Source: Streptococcus sp. (lineage in GTDB: Bacteria; Bacillota; Bacilli; Lactobacillales; Streptococcaceae). From it: a stretch of DNA of 64,000 bases. This document shows, piece after piece, positions 39,022-48,252 of this stretch. Numbering within the stretch: position 1 is the first letter of the stretch; each line of letters starts with the position of its first letter. Under the pieces are notes generated by a model. The model was not told where the DNA came from. It ran no database searches and worked only from the letters and a program-made list of their open reading frames with translations. The position numbers and the translations under genes were made by a program. The stretch spans positions 27,081-91,080 of the forward strand of contig JAUMZQ010000012.1 of the NCBI GenBank assembly GCA_030528055.1, given 5' to 3'.

Positions 39022-39211
39022 GAAAACTCCTTCAATAATTTTTATCTTGATTATAGCATAAATTTATTGGAGAAGGGAAAAATTACTTCATAAAAATGAA
39101 GCAAATGACCAGAAGCAATATTCTTTGAAGTGATTCGTCTCATCTTTATAAATTTTATAATGGAATTTACAAAAAATAATTGAAAACGGTATCTTTTTTT
39201 GAAAAATAAGT

Positions 39212-39240
39212 TTGTGAATTTTTATCTTTTGTGATAAAAT
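39212..39240 (+). promoter_or_regulatory. Promoter of rny
   Basis: TTGTGA (39212-39217), 17 bases and TAAAAT (39235-39240), with TG at 39232-39233 extending the -10. Confidence 0.6.
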
Positions 39241-39287
39241 AATAAAGAATTTTGAATTCAACAATTAAATAGATTTGGAGTAAAAAC

Positions 39288-40901
39288 ATGTCTTTATTTT
39301 CAATGGGTATATTTGTTTTTACTGCCATCATTGGTTTAGTGATTGGATACGTAGGAATTGCGGTGAACATGAAATCATCAAAAGAAGCCGCAGAACTTAC
39401 TCTTTTAAATGCTGAGCAAGAAGCAACCAATTTACGCGGACAGGCAGAGCGTGAAGCTGATTTAATTATCAAAGAGGCTAAACGTGAAACAAATTCGCTT
39501 AAAAAAGAAGCACTTTTGGAGGCAAAAGAAGAAGCCAGAAAATATCGAAAAGAAGTTGAGGGAGAATTTAAATCTGAACGTCAAGAATTGAAGCAACTTG
39601 AAAGCCGTTTAACAGAACGTGCAACTAGCCTTGACCGAAAGGATGATAATTTATCCAACAAAGAAAAAACTTTGGAACAAAAAGAACAAAGTCTTTCAGA
39701 TAAGTCTAAACACATTGATGTGCGTGAAGAACAAGTAGCTGAGCTTGAAAAACAAAAAGCCGCAGAACTTGAGCGAGTAGCCTCGCTAACACAAACAGAA
39801 GCACGTGACATTATTTTAACGCAGACTGAGGAACATCTCTCTAAGGAAATAGCAAACAGAATTCGTGAAGCCGAACAAGAAGTCAAGGAAAAATCAGACA
39901 AAGTTGCTAAAAATATTCTTGTTCAAGCTATGCAACGAATGGCTGGTGAATATGTAGCTGAGCAGACCAATTCCACTGTTCATTTACCAGATGATAGTAT
40001 GAAAGGTCGAATTATTGGTCGTGAAGGTCGAAATATTCGTACATTTGAGAGCTTAACTGGTATTGATGTGATTATTGATGATACACCTGAAGTTGTAACC
40101 TTATCAGGATTTGATCCGATTCGCCGCGAGATTGCTCGCATGACGATGGAGGCACTCCTCAAGGATGGACGTATTCATCCAGCTCGTATTGAGGAATTGA
40201 TTGAAAAAAATCGTCTTGAAATTGATAACCGTATCCGAGAATATGGTGAAGCAGCAGCTTACGAGATTGGAGCTCCTAATTTACATCCAGATTTGATGAA
40301 GATTATGGGACGCTTGCAATTTAGAACCTCTTATGGTCAAAATGTTTTACGTCACTCAATTGAAGTTGCAAAATTATCTGGCATTATTGCTGGAGAACTG
40401 GGCGAAAATGTTAGTCTTGCTCGCCGTGCAGGTTTCTTACACGATATTGGAAAAGCCATTGACCGAGAGGTAGAGGGTAGCCATGTTGAAATCGGAACAG
40501 AGTTAGCTCGTAAGTACAAGGAACATCCAGTCATTGTCAATACCATTGCCAGTCACCATGGTGATGTAGAGCCAGATAGTATTATTGCAGTAATTGTTGC
40601 CGCCGCAGATGCACTTAGTGCAGCTCGACCAGGAGCTCGTAGTGAATCGCTTGAAAATTATATCAAACGACTACATGATTTGGAAGAAATAGCAAATGCC
40701 TTTGATGGCGTGAAAAATAGTTTTGCATTACAGGCAGGACGTGAAATTCGAATTATGGTTAGTCCAGATAAGATTAAAGACGATAAAATTACGATTCTTG
40801 CACATGATGTTCGAGAAAAGATTGAAAACAATCTAGAATATCCGGGTAATATCAAAGTAACAGTTATTCGCGAGATGCGTGCAGTTGATTACGCTAAGTA
40901 A
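39288..40901 (+). CDS. rny: Ribonuclease Y
   Basis: Membrane-anchored endoribonuclease that starts mRNA decay in Gram-positives. The 537-residue product has an N-terminal membrane helix (about 5-27), a long charged coiled coil (about 35-205), a KH domain ([17 protein letters not shown] near 240) and an HD domain with the His in [10 protein letters not shown] and the HD pair in [10 protein letters not shown] near 385. The length is slightly above the 520 residues of B. subtilis. It ends the core stretch before the accessory island. Confidence 0.96.
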   Translation: MSLFSMGIFVFTAIIGLVIGYVGIAVNMKSSKEAAELTLLNAEQEATNLRGQAEREADLIIKEAKRETNSLKKEALLEAKEEARKYRKEVEGEFKSERQELKQLESRLTERATSLDRKDDNLSNKEKTLEQKEQSLSDKSKHIDVREEQVAELEKQKAAELERVASLTQTEARDIILTQTEEHLSKEIANRIREAEQEVKEKSDKVAKNILVQAMQRMAGEYVAEQTNSTVHLPDDSMKGRIIGREGRNIRTFESLTGIDVIIDDTPEVVTLSGFDPIRREIARMTMEALLKDGRIHPARIEELIEKNRLEIDNRIREYGEAAAYEIGAPNLHPDLMKIMGRLQFRTSYGQNVLRHSIEVAKLSGIIAGELGENVSLARRAGFLHDIGKAIDREVEGSHVEIGTELARKYKEHPVIVNTIASHHGDVEPDSIIAVIVAAADALSAARPGARSESLENYIKRLHDLEEIANAFDGVKNSFALQAGREIRIMVSPDKIKDDKITILAHDVREKIENNLEYPGNIKVTVIREMRAVDYAK

Positions 40902-40980
40902 GCTAAATAATCAACAACTTATAAAATAAAAAATTCTACATAAGGGAATGCTTTTACAGCAGTCCTTTATATAGGTGTAA

Positions 40981-41014
40981 GTGAGTAGATTTTTTCTACT
41001 CACTTTTATTTTTC
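40981..41014. terminator. Terminator between rny and the recombinase remnant
   Basis: GTGAGTAGA and TCTACTCAC pair around a T-rich loop and run into T residues. It lies between rny and the end of the minus-strand recombinase remnant. Confidence 0.85.
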
Positions 41015-42270
41015 TAGTTTACCGATGAAATTGTAGTAAATATCAATATGTATAATTCTATTACGTTTATTACCTTCAGGTTTATGTATAACGATTTTGT
41101 CAATCAACTCATTTACCAACTCTGTAGTTAACTTATCAAGCTGAGTATATTTCTTAATCCTTTCAATAAAGCGTGAAACATCTAATTTACCAGTTTCTTG
41201 TTTTACGATAGTACTTTCAAACTCTTTAATAAATTTCTGAAGTTCTTGTTGCTCGATTTCGTATTGCTGATTAAGTTTCATGAAACGTTCATCGGATAAT
41301 TTACCTACTAAGTTATCTTCATAAAGTTTTTGTATGATCTGGTCAATATCATTACAGCGTTTTTGGCTAGATAATAGTTTTTGCTTTTGGCGATTAACCT
41401 GTTTATATGATTCGACTTTAAATTGTGCCTCTAGTTTTTTATGAAAAAGTTTTGATTCAGTTGAAATTCTTTTAAAAGCTGGTTAATTTCATTTTTTATG
41501 ATTTCCTCTAAATCTAACTTTCGGATAAAATGAGGGTTAACACATCGGTCGACAGTTTTGGAATACTTCGAACATTTGTAATGATCTAGATTAAGATGTT
41601 CTTTTTCCTGTGCACAAAAGTAGTGTTTTGAGCTACACGTACCGCAGAAAACTAAGCCCGCAAAGAGATTTTCATGTCCTTTTGCATAACGTGGCTTGCC
41701 TTGCACTCGTTTATGCTGTCGCATTTTTTGAACAATATCGAAAGTTTCCTGGTCAATAATAGCTTCATGTGTATTTCTAAAAATTAGCCATTGTTCCTTA
41801 GGTAAGTGAACTGTTGTTTTATCTTTAAAAGATTTTGTGGTAGTTTTGAGATTAACAGTGTGACCTAGATATTCCATTCTATTAAGAATTTTTTCAATCA
41901 TGGTTCCTTTCCAACTATATAAACCTAAATTAAGACCTGTCGCATTTTCTCCTAAACTAATTCTTCTTCGAGAAGGAGTTTTAATTTTATCTTTTTCTAA
42001 GCCTTGAGCTATTTTATGAAGTGTCTTGCCACTTTTAGCTTCTTGGAATATACGTCGGACAATATCTGCTCCTACCGGATCGATAATCCAATTTTGAGTA
42101 TTTTTAGAATCTCATTTGTACCCATAAATAACGTTTGTAGTTACTCGTTTACCGTTTCTAGCCTTAGTCTGAACGACAGCACGGATTTTTTTAGAAGTAT
42201 CTCTTGCATACCACTCATTAAAGAGGTTACGTAAAGGACGTAAAGTCTTATCAGCATAATTGACTAAAAT
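41006..42270 (-). pseudogene. Large serine recombinase, 5'-truncated and broken
   Basis: Remnant of a site-specific serine recombinase. From 5' to 3' on the minus strand the first recognisable piece is the end of the catalytic domain (LFNEWYARDTSKKIRAVVQ), then the recombinase domain, a zinc ribbon (FCGTCSSKHYFC with a later C pair) and a coiled-coil C-terminus. It is damaged three ways: the catalytic N-terminus with its active serine is missing at the 39-bp repeat, an in-frame TGA lies at 42112-42114 just after VIYGYK, and the frame shifts near 41430-41450. The gene cannot make an active enzyme and marks an old integrated element. Confidence 0.88.
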
Positions 42271-42309
42271 AAAACCAACAGAAACTCGAGTCTGTTGGTT
42301 TTTTGTATG
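42271..42309 (+). repeat. 39-bp terminator-like direct repeat, left copy
   Basis: Identical over 39 bases to 44600-44638. It contains an 11-base stem (AAAACCAACAG and CTGTTGGTTTT) with a ten-base loop. It lies 25 bases past the merR stop, so it can end the minus-strand merR transcript, and it also marks the breakpoint of the truncated recombinase. Confidence 0.9.
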
Positions 42310-42333
42310 TTTTGATTTCAACTTGTTTTTAGG

Positions 42334-42756
42334 TTAGAGGTAATTACTTAGTTCTTCTGGGGTTGAAATAGTTTGGAGAACATTTTTTTCACTACCATCA
42401 TTGACAGCTTTCTCATAATATTGGCATTTATGGTTTATATAGTCGAGTGTTTTGTTGAGTTTTTGGATTTGTTGTTCGACTAATAGCCGTCTCTCTAGAA
42501 ACATGTCTCGTCTCTTTTCTAGTGTAGCATCGCCTTCTTTACACCATTCGATAAATTGTTTAATATCTTTTAGAGGCATATCTGAACGTTTGAGGCATTC
42601 TACCGTTACTAGGCTAGAAATAGAGAAATCATTAAAAATTCTGATACCAGATTTTGATTTTTCCAAATTTGGAATAAGTCCTTCTTTATCGTAATAGCGT
42701 AGGGTTGATACACTTAAGTTAAATTTTTTAGCAATTTCACCGATAGAATAGGTCAT
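42334..42756 (-). CDS. MerR family transcriptional regulator
   Basis: A 140-residue MerR-type regulator: winged helix-turn-helix at residues 1-70 (YSIGEIAKKFNLSVSTLRYYDKEG, here quoted in part, is the family start), then a dimerisation coiled coil (about 80-118). There is no cysteine cluster of the metal-sensing kind, so it more likely answers to organic or redox stress, as regulators next to oxidoreductases do. It is divergent from the flavodoxin-like oxidoreductase gene. Two related palindromes stand in the intergenic region, one in each promoter. Confidence 0.93.
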   Translation of the reverse strand: MTYSIGEIAKKFNLSVSTLRYYDKEGLIPNLEKSKSGIRIFNDFSISSLVTVECLKRSDMPLKDIKQFIEWCKEGDATLEKRRDMFLERRLLVEQQIQKLNKTLDYINHKCQYYEKAVNDGSEKNVLQTISTPEELSNYL

Positions 42757-42783
42757 AATAATCTCCTTTTAGTTAATATTAAA

Positions 42784-42800
42784 GGTAAAGTTAACTTCAG
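42784..42800 (-). promoter_or_regulatory. Probable MerR autoregulatory operator
   Basis: GGTAAAGTTAACTTCAG is an imperfect copy of the operator at 42875-42892, sharing its central AAAGTTAACTT. It is just upstream of merR, so the regulator may bind its own promoter. Confidence 0.55.
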
Positions 42801-42870
42801 CATAACATTTTAAAGCAGATTATTCAAATTTTATGTGATCACTTTTTTTAAAAGTTTTTTTAAAAAACTA

Positions 42871-42901
42871 TTGACCTAAAGTTAACTTTAGGTAGTATAA
42901 T
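42871..42901 (+). promoter_or_regulatory. MerR-type promoter with 19-base spacer and palindromic operator
   Basis: TTGACC (42871-42876) and TATAAT (42896-42901) are 19 bases apart, the overlong spacer that MerR activators correct by bending DNA. The perfect 18-base palindrome CCTAAAGTTAACTTTAGG (42875-42892) fills the spacer. It drives the oxidoreductase and hydrolase genes. Confidence 0.85.
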
Positions 42902-42931
42902 GAACCTATCACATTAAGAAAAGAGTAAAAT

Positions 42932-43459
42932 ATGAAAACAACAATTCTTGTATTTCACCCAGAATTTAACAATTCTGTTGTTAACCAAGCCTTAGTAAAG
43001 GCTGTAGAAAATCATTTAGATGATATTGAAATTCGTCACCTATATGAGCTTTATCCTGATGGAAAAATTGATGTCAAAAAAGAGCAGAAAGTGATTGAAA
43101 AATCAGGTCGTATTATTTTTCAATTTCCGCTTTATTGGTACAGTTCGCCAAGTTTATTAAAAGAATGGCAAGATAAGGTGTTAACTTACGGTTGGGCTTA
43201 TGGCAGTCAAGGGAATGCCTTAAAAGGAAAGGAATTACTTTTAGCAGTGACAGCAGGTGCTTCTTTATCAGATTATCAAGCAGATGGAAGGCAAGGTTAT
43301 ACTTTGGGAGAATTACTTAGACCTTTTCAAGCTATGGCAAATATGACAGGTATGATTTATTTAGAGCCCTTTACTGTTTTTGGAACCTTATCTCTTTCAA
43401 AAGATAAGTTAGAAAATGCGTGTCAAGATTACAGGCATTTATTAGAAATAAAGTATTAA
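42932..43459 (+). CDS. Flavodoxin-like NAD(P)H oxidoreductase
   Basis: A 175-residue flavoprotein of the NAD(P)H quinone reductase/KefF type. It opens TTILVFHPEFNNSVVNQAL and has the fold's QFPLYWYSSPSLLKEWQDKV at about residues 64-83 and the LLLAVTAGA strand near 98-106. It probably reduces quinones or similar electrophiles with two electrons. It is the first gene under the MerR-type promoter. Base composition is similar to the surroundings. The substrate is inferred only from family and context. Confidence 0.92.
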   Translation: MKTTILVFHPEFNNSVVNQALVKAVENHLDDIEIRHLYELYPDGKIDVKKEQKVIEKSGRIIFQFPLYWYSSPSLLKEWQDKVLTYGWAYGSQGNALKGKELLLAVTAGASLSDYQADGRQGYTLGELLRPFQAMANMTGMIYLEPFTVFGTLSLSKDKLENACQDYRHLLEIKY

Positions 43460-43561
43460 ACTATTTAGTAATAGATAAAAAATGAGTTTAAAAATGGAAG
43501 CTTAGTAATAAGTCACTAAAAATGATTATTAAGTTTTTATTGAATGATAAGGAGTAATATG

Positions 43562-44548
43562 ATGAGAGAATACACATTTGTAGAGAATTCTACAGTTAAA
43601 CGTGAAAGTGTTCGCTTTATAAATCGCTTTGGAATTGAATTAGCAGGGGACTTATATTTGCCCAATAATTTATCAAATAGAGCATCAGCAATTGCATTTA
43701 CTGGTCCATTTGGTGCTGTAAAAGAGCAAGTGTCAGGTCTTTATGCCCAAGAATTGGCTGCTAGAGGTTTTGTCACCTTGGCATTTGATCCATCTTTTAC
43801 TGGAGAAAGTGGAGGTCAAGTCAGTCAAGTAGCATCACCAGAAATTTTTACGGAAGATTTTTCTGCAGCAGTTGATTTTTTAGGAAGCCTTGCATATACT
43901 GATCGCTCACGTATCGGTATTATGGGAATTTGTGGTTTGTCAGGAAATGCCTTAACTGCAGCTAGTGTTGACACTAGGATTAGTGCTGTGGCAACATCAG
44001 TCATGTATGATATTTCACGGTCTGTTTCAGAAGGAGTGGGTGCTTCAATGACGAAAGGACAGAAGCGAAATTTTAAAGCCTTTTTAGCGCAGCAGAGATG
44101 GAATGTTGTTGATACAGGAAAGACAATTACAGGACCTCATGAACCTATATTTTTAGAAGATGGTAGTGTTTTACACACCAAAGGATTGCCAGAAGTCTTA
44201 CCCAATAATCCCCACCCTGTACTAAAAGATTTTCATGATTATTACAAGAAAAAAAGAGGATATCATAGACGTTCTATCAACTCAACAGATGCTTGGGAGA
44301 GTCGTACACCATTATCTTTTTTAGCTTTTCCTCAATATAGTTTTATTGATGAAATTGAAATACCTGTACTAACAATCACAGGAGAGAATGCTCATTCAAG
44401 ATATTTTTCTGAAGAAGCTCATGAAAAAATAGTATCACAAAAAGAATTTATCCTTGTTCCAAATGCTAGTCATGTTGACCTCTATGACCAAGTTGATAAA
44501 ATTCCTTTTGATGATATTGAAAGATTTTTAAAAAAAACATTAAAGTAA
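43562..44548 (+). CDS. Alpha/beta hydrolase with Cys at the nucleophile position
   Basis: A 328-residue alpha/beta-hydrolase of the YcjY/dienelactone-hydrolase-like group. The nucleophile elbow reads GICGLSGNA, with cysteine in place of the usual serine. The acid and base are expected in LTITGENAHSR and PNASHVDLYD near the C-terminus. The ATG at 43562 is seven bases from AAGGAG (43549-43554); an earlier in-frame ATG at 43544 overlaps that site. It lies 102 bases after the oxidoreductase gene and is probably co-induced with it. A terminator-like repeat follows 51 bases after the stop. Confidence 0.88.
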   Translation: MREYTFVENSTVKRESVRFINRFGIELAGDLYLPNNLSNRASAIAFTGPFGAVKEQVSGLYAQELAARGFVTLAFDPSFTGESGGQVSQVASPEIFTEDFSAAVDFLGSLAYTDRSRIGIMGICGLSGNALTAASVDTRISAVATSVMYDISRSVSEGVGASMTKGQKRNFKAFLAQQRWNVVDTGKTITGPHEPIFLEDGSVLHTKGLPEVLPNNPHPVLKDFHDYYKKKRGYHRRSINSTDAWESRTPLSFLAFPQYSFIDEIEIPVLTITGENAHSRYFSEEAHEKIVSQKEFILVPNASHVDLYDQVDKIPFDDIERFLKKTLK

Positions 44549-44599
44549 TTTTATAGAGTCAATAGAGTAATCAAATTTTAGGTGAGGAAGCATAAGATA

Positions 44600-44638
44600 A
44601 AAACCAACAGAAACTCGAGTCTGTTGGTTTTTTGTATG
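44600..44638 (+). repeat. 39-bp terminator-like direct repeat, right copy
   Basis: Identical to 42271-42309. It stands 51 bases after the hydrolase stop and can act as that gene's terminator. Together the copies bracket the merR cassette. Confidence 0.9.
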
Positions 44639-44763
44639 GTCAATTTTAGAATATTTAAATCACAGTAATAGTATATTAATGGCTAATTTTGGTCATTTAC
44701 TGTTCAAACAATATGATATAATAGTTTTCAAAGTAGTCGAATTTGTGAAATTGGAGAATAAAA

Positions 44764-45559
44764 GTGATTAGGGCAATTATAAGAAGAAATTGGCAGATGT
44801 ATAAGCGTTATTTTCCACTGATGCACTTTGTTAACCGCATCATTGGAGATGCTTTTGAGTTATTAGGTTTTTGGTTGATTGCCAATTACCTTTTTCGAAA
44901 TAAAGTTCTGCTTCAGTAAGGACAAGAGATCTCTGATTATTTCACCTATGCAGCAATTGGCATGATTTATTTTAGCACCACAATTGCCATTCAAATGAAT
45001 GTTGGTAGAGCCTTGATTACTGAAGTGCGAGAAGGGGACACTAGAGAGTATGTTAGTTTCGCCTTACAACATCATAAAGTACTACATTGGTGTTTTTATA
45101 GAGCAATTTGGTCGGACACTTATTGAGTTTGTCTTAATCTTTGGTGTTTCCCTTTGTTTTGGTGCTGACTTATTTCGCATTTCTTTACTTGACTGGGGTG
45201 TTTCCTTTATATACCTGTCTCTCATTTCTTTTGCTATGGGTGTGTTTTTATCAAATATCATGCTTTGGTTTAGAGAGACCTTTATCAGTCAAAATACACT
45301 TTTTGTGCTCATCTTTCTCGTTTCAGGGGTAACTTTTCCAAGAGAGGTTCTTCCTGGCTTTCTACGTATCATCGGTGAATTTATCCCTTTGACTCAGGCA
45401 CCTGAGCTTATCAGAGACTTGACAGAAATCAAGCATCATATGATTTTTAGTGATGCGAGATTCTATATTGGTTTAGCCAGTGCCATCTTATATTTTATTT
45501 TGGGGATTTTGATTTATAAAAAGATTGAGCAAAAAGTCATTAGCTATGTGTCTTATTAG
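44764..45559 (+). pseudogene. ABC-2 type transporter permease, broken
   Basis: Membrane permease of an ABC-2 exporter with the start RAIIRRNWQMYKRYFPLM from a GTG at 44764, behind a TATAAT at 44717-44722. Two lesions are visible: an in-frame TAA at 44917-44919 after FRNKVLLQ, and a one-base frame change near 45053-45058, where REYVS continues as SPYNIIKYYIG in another frame. The later part (from about 45050) encodes four or so membrane helices. It is followed 13-16 bases later by a truncated ATPase gene, so the whole exporter is inactive. Confidence 0.85.
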
Positions 45560-45574
45560 GATAAGGAGAAGATG

Positions 45575-45898
45575 ATGTTAGAAGTAAAAGATGTCTCAAA
45601 GACCTACATTGTTAAGAAAAATAAAGGGATTTTCAAGCGTGAGAAAATTAAAAAATTAGCTGTTAATCATGTCTCGCTAGAATTACCAAAAGGAAAAATC
45701 ATTGGTGTCTTGGGTGAGAATGGTGCTGGAAAGACCACGCTCATCAAGATGATGACGACTCTTTTGCTAAGTGATTCTGGAGTCATAACTATTGATGGTG
45801 AGGATATTAATAAAAATCTTGTCAAAACAAGAAAACGCATCAATATTATTAGTGGTGGCGAAAAAAACCTTTACTGGCTTTTGACTGCTGTAGAATAA
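45575..45898 (+). pseudogene. ABC transporter ATP-binding protein, truncated
   Basis: N-terminal third of an ABC ATPase: Walker A in GENGAGKTTLIK near residue 52 and a stop after ISGGEKNLYWLLTAVE. The true signature motif, Walker B and switch histidine are missing, so it cannot hydrolyse ATP. It begins at ATG 45575, six bases after AAGGAG. The partner permease just upstream is also broken. The 3' part was probably lost by deletion up to the rsmD promoter region. Confidence 0.85.
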
Positions 45899-45976
45899 TT
45901 CTACATTAAGGTGTAGGATTTTTTATTAAAAAGAATATTTTTAAGATAGTAAAATCTACTGCCTAGGAGAAAATTT

Positions 45977-45985
45977 TGTTATAAT
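45977..45985 (+). promoter_or_regulatory. Extended -10 promoter immediately before rsmD
   Basis: TG (45977-45978), one base and TATAAT (45980-45985). The rsmD ATG at 45993 begins seven bases later, about where transcription should start, so the mRNA may be leaderless. Confidence 0.65.
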
Positions 45986-45992
45986 ATTTTTT

Positions 45993-46532
45993 ATGAGAGT
46001 TGTAGCAGGCACATATGGAGGACGTTTCCTCAAAACTTTGGATGGTAAGATAACAAGACCCACAACAGACAAGGTAAAGGGAGCCATTTTTAATATGATT
46101 GGACCTTATTTTGATGGTGGGCGAGTCTTGGACTTATATGCTGGCAGTGGTAGTTTGGCTATTGAAGCTGTCTCAAGAGGGATGACTTTTGCTATTTTAG
46201 TTGAAAAAAATCGAAAAGCACAGGCTGTCATAAAAGATAATATAGCCATGACCAAGGAAATTGAGAAATTTGAGTTATTAAAAATGGAAGCTAGTCAAGC
46301 TTTGAATTTGATAACTGAAAAGATTGATTTGGTTTTACTGGATCCCCCCTATGCAAAAGAACAAGTGATTGCTGATATAGAGAATTTATCTAGTCGAAAG
46401 TTGTTGAGTGAGGAAGCTCTAATTGTTTGTGAGACAGACAAGTCAGTGAACTTGCCAGAAGAGATTGCTGATGTCAGCATATGGAAACAAAAAATTTATG
46501 GAATTTCAAAGGTAACGATTTATGCCAAATAG
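45993..46532 (+). CDS. rsmD: 16S rRNA (guanine(966)-N(2))-methyltransferase
   Basis: SAM-dependent methyltransferase acting on G966 of 16S rRNA during 30S assembly. The 179 residues start [18 protein letters not shown], with the SAM motif [14 protein letters not shown] near residue 45 and the catalytic LLDPPYAKE near 115. The N-terminus agrees with the family, so the ATG at 45993 is right although no ribosome site lies near it. It overlaps coaD by 11 bases, the common rsmD-coaD pair. Confidence 0.95.
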   Translation: MRVVAGTYGGRFLKTLDGKITRPTTDKVKGAIFNMIGPYFDGGRVLDLYAGSGSLAIEAVSRGMTFAILVEKNRKAQAVIKDNIAMTKEIEKFELLKMEASQALNLITEKIDLVLLDPPYAKEQVIADIENLSSRKLLSEEALIVCETDKSVNLPEEIADVSIWKQKIYGISKVTIYAK

Positions 46533-47004
46533 AATTGGATTGTTTACAGGATCTTTTGATCCGATTACCAAAGCGCATGTAGATTTAATTGAACGGGCTA
46601 GCCACTTGTTTGATAAGTTATATGTTGGTATTTTTTTTAACCATGAGAAGAAGGGATTTCTCACAATTGAGAAAAGATATGAAATAGTGACCAAAACTGT
46701 GGATTATTTACCAACAGTTGAAGTGGTCACTTCTTGTGATGAATTAGCGGTTGATTTGGCACAGAAGTTAGGCGTATCAACTTTTGTACGTGGTTTGCGC
46801 AATAGTCAAGATTTAGAATATGAAGCTAATCTTAGTTTTTTTAATCGGAATTTAGCGGCTAACATAGAAACGATATTTTTATTGAGTCATCCGGATAATC
46901 GTTATATTAGCTCTTCGCGAATTCGTGAATTGATTGCATTCAAGCAAGATATTTCTGCTTATGTCCCTAAAAGTGTTGTGGAGGAATTAGAAAAAAATGA
47001 CTGA
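46522..47004 (+). CDS. coaD: Phosphopantetheine adenylyltransferase
   Basis: Penultimate enzyme of coenzyme A synthesis, joining AMP to 4'-phosphopantetheine. The 160-residue nucleotidyltransferase has the [13 protein letters not shown] (HxGH-like, here KAHVD) motif at about residues 9-21 and the [11 protein letters not shown] motif near 135. The starting codon lies inside the end of rsmD, and its own end overlaps sepM by eight bases, so the three are translationally linked. Confidence 0.96.
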   Translation: MPNRIGLFTGSFDPITKAHVDLIERASHLFDKLYVGIFFNHEKKGFLTIEKRYEIVTKTVDYLPTVEVVTSCDELAVDLAQKLGVSTFVRGLRNSQDLEYEANLSFFNRNLAANIETIFLLSHPDNRYISSSRIRELIAFKQDISAYVPKSVVEELEKND

Positions 47005-48094
47005 AAATGAGAAAGTAATAGAAGTAAATAAAAAGAAAAATTGGTTTTCTAAAAAACTAAAAAGTCCGCGATTTGTTGTATCACTTTGTTTACTGGTTTT
47101 TATATTGAGTTACATTATCTTTCGAGTACGGTTGCCTTATTATATTGAAATTCCAGGAAGTTCGGAAGATATTCGTCAGGTTTTACAAGTGGACAATAAA
47201 GAAGATAAGGAAAAGGGTTCCTATAATTTTGTGACTGTCGGAATAGAGCAAGCTACGATTGCCAATTTGATCTATGCTTGGGCAACACCTTTTACAGATA
47301 TTTACTCGGCAAAAGAAATTACAGGTGGATCAACGGATGCGGAGTTTAATCGTATTAACCAATTTTATATGGAAACATCTCAAAACATGGCAAAATACCA
47401 AGGTTTAAAAACAGCTGGTAAAGAAATTAGCATGGATTATTTAGGTGTTTATGTATTGCAAGTAGTGAAAAATTCTACTTTCAAAAATGTTTTAAACATT
47501 TCAGATACAGTAACAGGTGTTAATGGAAAAACATTTAATAGCTCAGAAGAATTAGTTAAATATGTTAATTCTCAAAAATTGGGAGATACCATAGAAGTGA
47601 GCTACCAAGAAGATGGCGTTGAAAAGAAAGCTACCGGAAAAGTTATTAAACTAGATAACGGAAAAAATGGTATCGGAATCAGTTTAGTGGATCGTACAGA
47701 AGTAAGTAGCGATATTCCGATTAAATTCTCAACAGAGGGAATTGGTGGGCCGAGTGCTGGTTTGATGTTTAGTTTAGCTATTTATACACAAATAGCGGAT
47801 CCAACTCTCAGAGATGGACGTATTATTGCAGGTACTGGAACGATTGATCGCGACGGAAATGTTGGAGAGATTGGTGGAATTGATAAAAAGGTGGTTGCGG
47901 CAGCCAAAAGCGGAGCAACAATCTTCTTTTCTCCAAACAATCCTGTCACTAAAGAAGAAAAGAAAGCCAATCCTAAAGCTAAAAATAATTACGAAACAGC
48001 TTTAGCAGCAGCCAAAGAAATCAAAACAGATATGAAGATAGTTCCTGTAAAAACTTTACAAGAAGCTATTGATTATCTTAAAAAGAACAAATAA
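46997..48094 (+). CDS. sepM: SepM-type PDZ/Lon-like membrane serine protease
   Basis: Membrane-anchored protease with one N-terminal helix (about 23-45), a PDZ domain (about 145-215) and a Lon-type proteolytic domain. The Ser-Lys dyad lies in GGPSAGLMFSLA near 253 and IGGIDKKVVAAAKSGA near 298. In S. mutans and relatives SepM trims the competence-stimulating peptide outside the cell; that role here is by homology. The 365-residue length is usual. It follows coaD with a short overlap. Confidence 0.92.
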   Translation: MTENEKVIEVNKKKNWFSKKLKSPRFVVSLCLLVFILSYIIFRVRLPYYIEIPGSSEDIRQVLQVDNKEDKEKGSYNFVTVGIEQATIANLIYAWATPFTDIYSAKEITGGSTDAEFNRINQFYMETSQNMAKYQGLKTAGKEISMDYLGVYVLQVVKNSTFKNVLNISDTVTGVNGKTFNSSEELVKYVNSQKLGDTIEVSYQEDGVEKKATGKVIKLDNGKNGIGISLVDRTEVSSDIPIKFSTEGIGGPSAGLMFSLAIYTQIADPTLRDGRIIAGTGTIDRDGNVGEIGGIDKKVVAAAKSGATIFFSPNNPVTKEEKKANPKAKNNYETALAAAKEIKTDMKIVPVKTLQEAIDYLKKNK

Positions 48095-48108
48095 TAAATC
48101 ATTTTTTT

Positions 48109-48143
48109 CTCTTGTTGATGAACTATCACAAGAGTTTTTATTT
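48109..48143 (+). terminator. Terminator after sepM
   Basis: CTCTTGT and ACAAGAG with a 12-base loop and a T run, ending the rsmD-coaD-sepM unit. Confidence 0.75.
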
Positions 48144-48252
48144 TGATGTTTAAGCTCTATATTTCTATTTTTCTTAAGATAGAATCATAAAAATATCGCA
48201 ATTTGTGATAGAATAAGATATAGTCATTTAGAGAAATAGTTAAAGGAATATT

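Noticed and set aside
45888-45930. Hairpin just after the truncated ABC ATPase as a riboswitch
   Set aside because: The short TAGAAT/ATTCTA pairing followed by T residues is better explained as a simple terminator or deletion scar.
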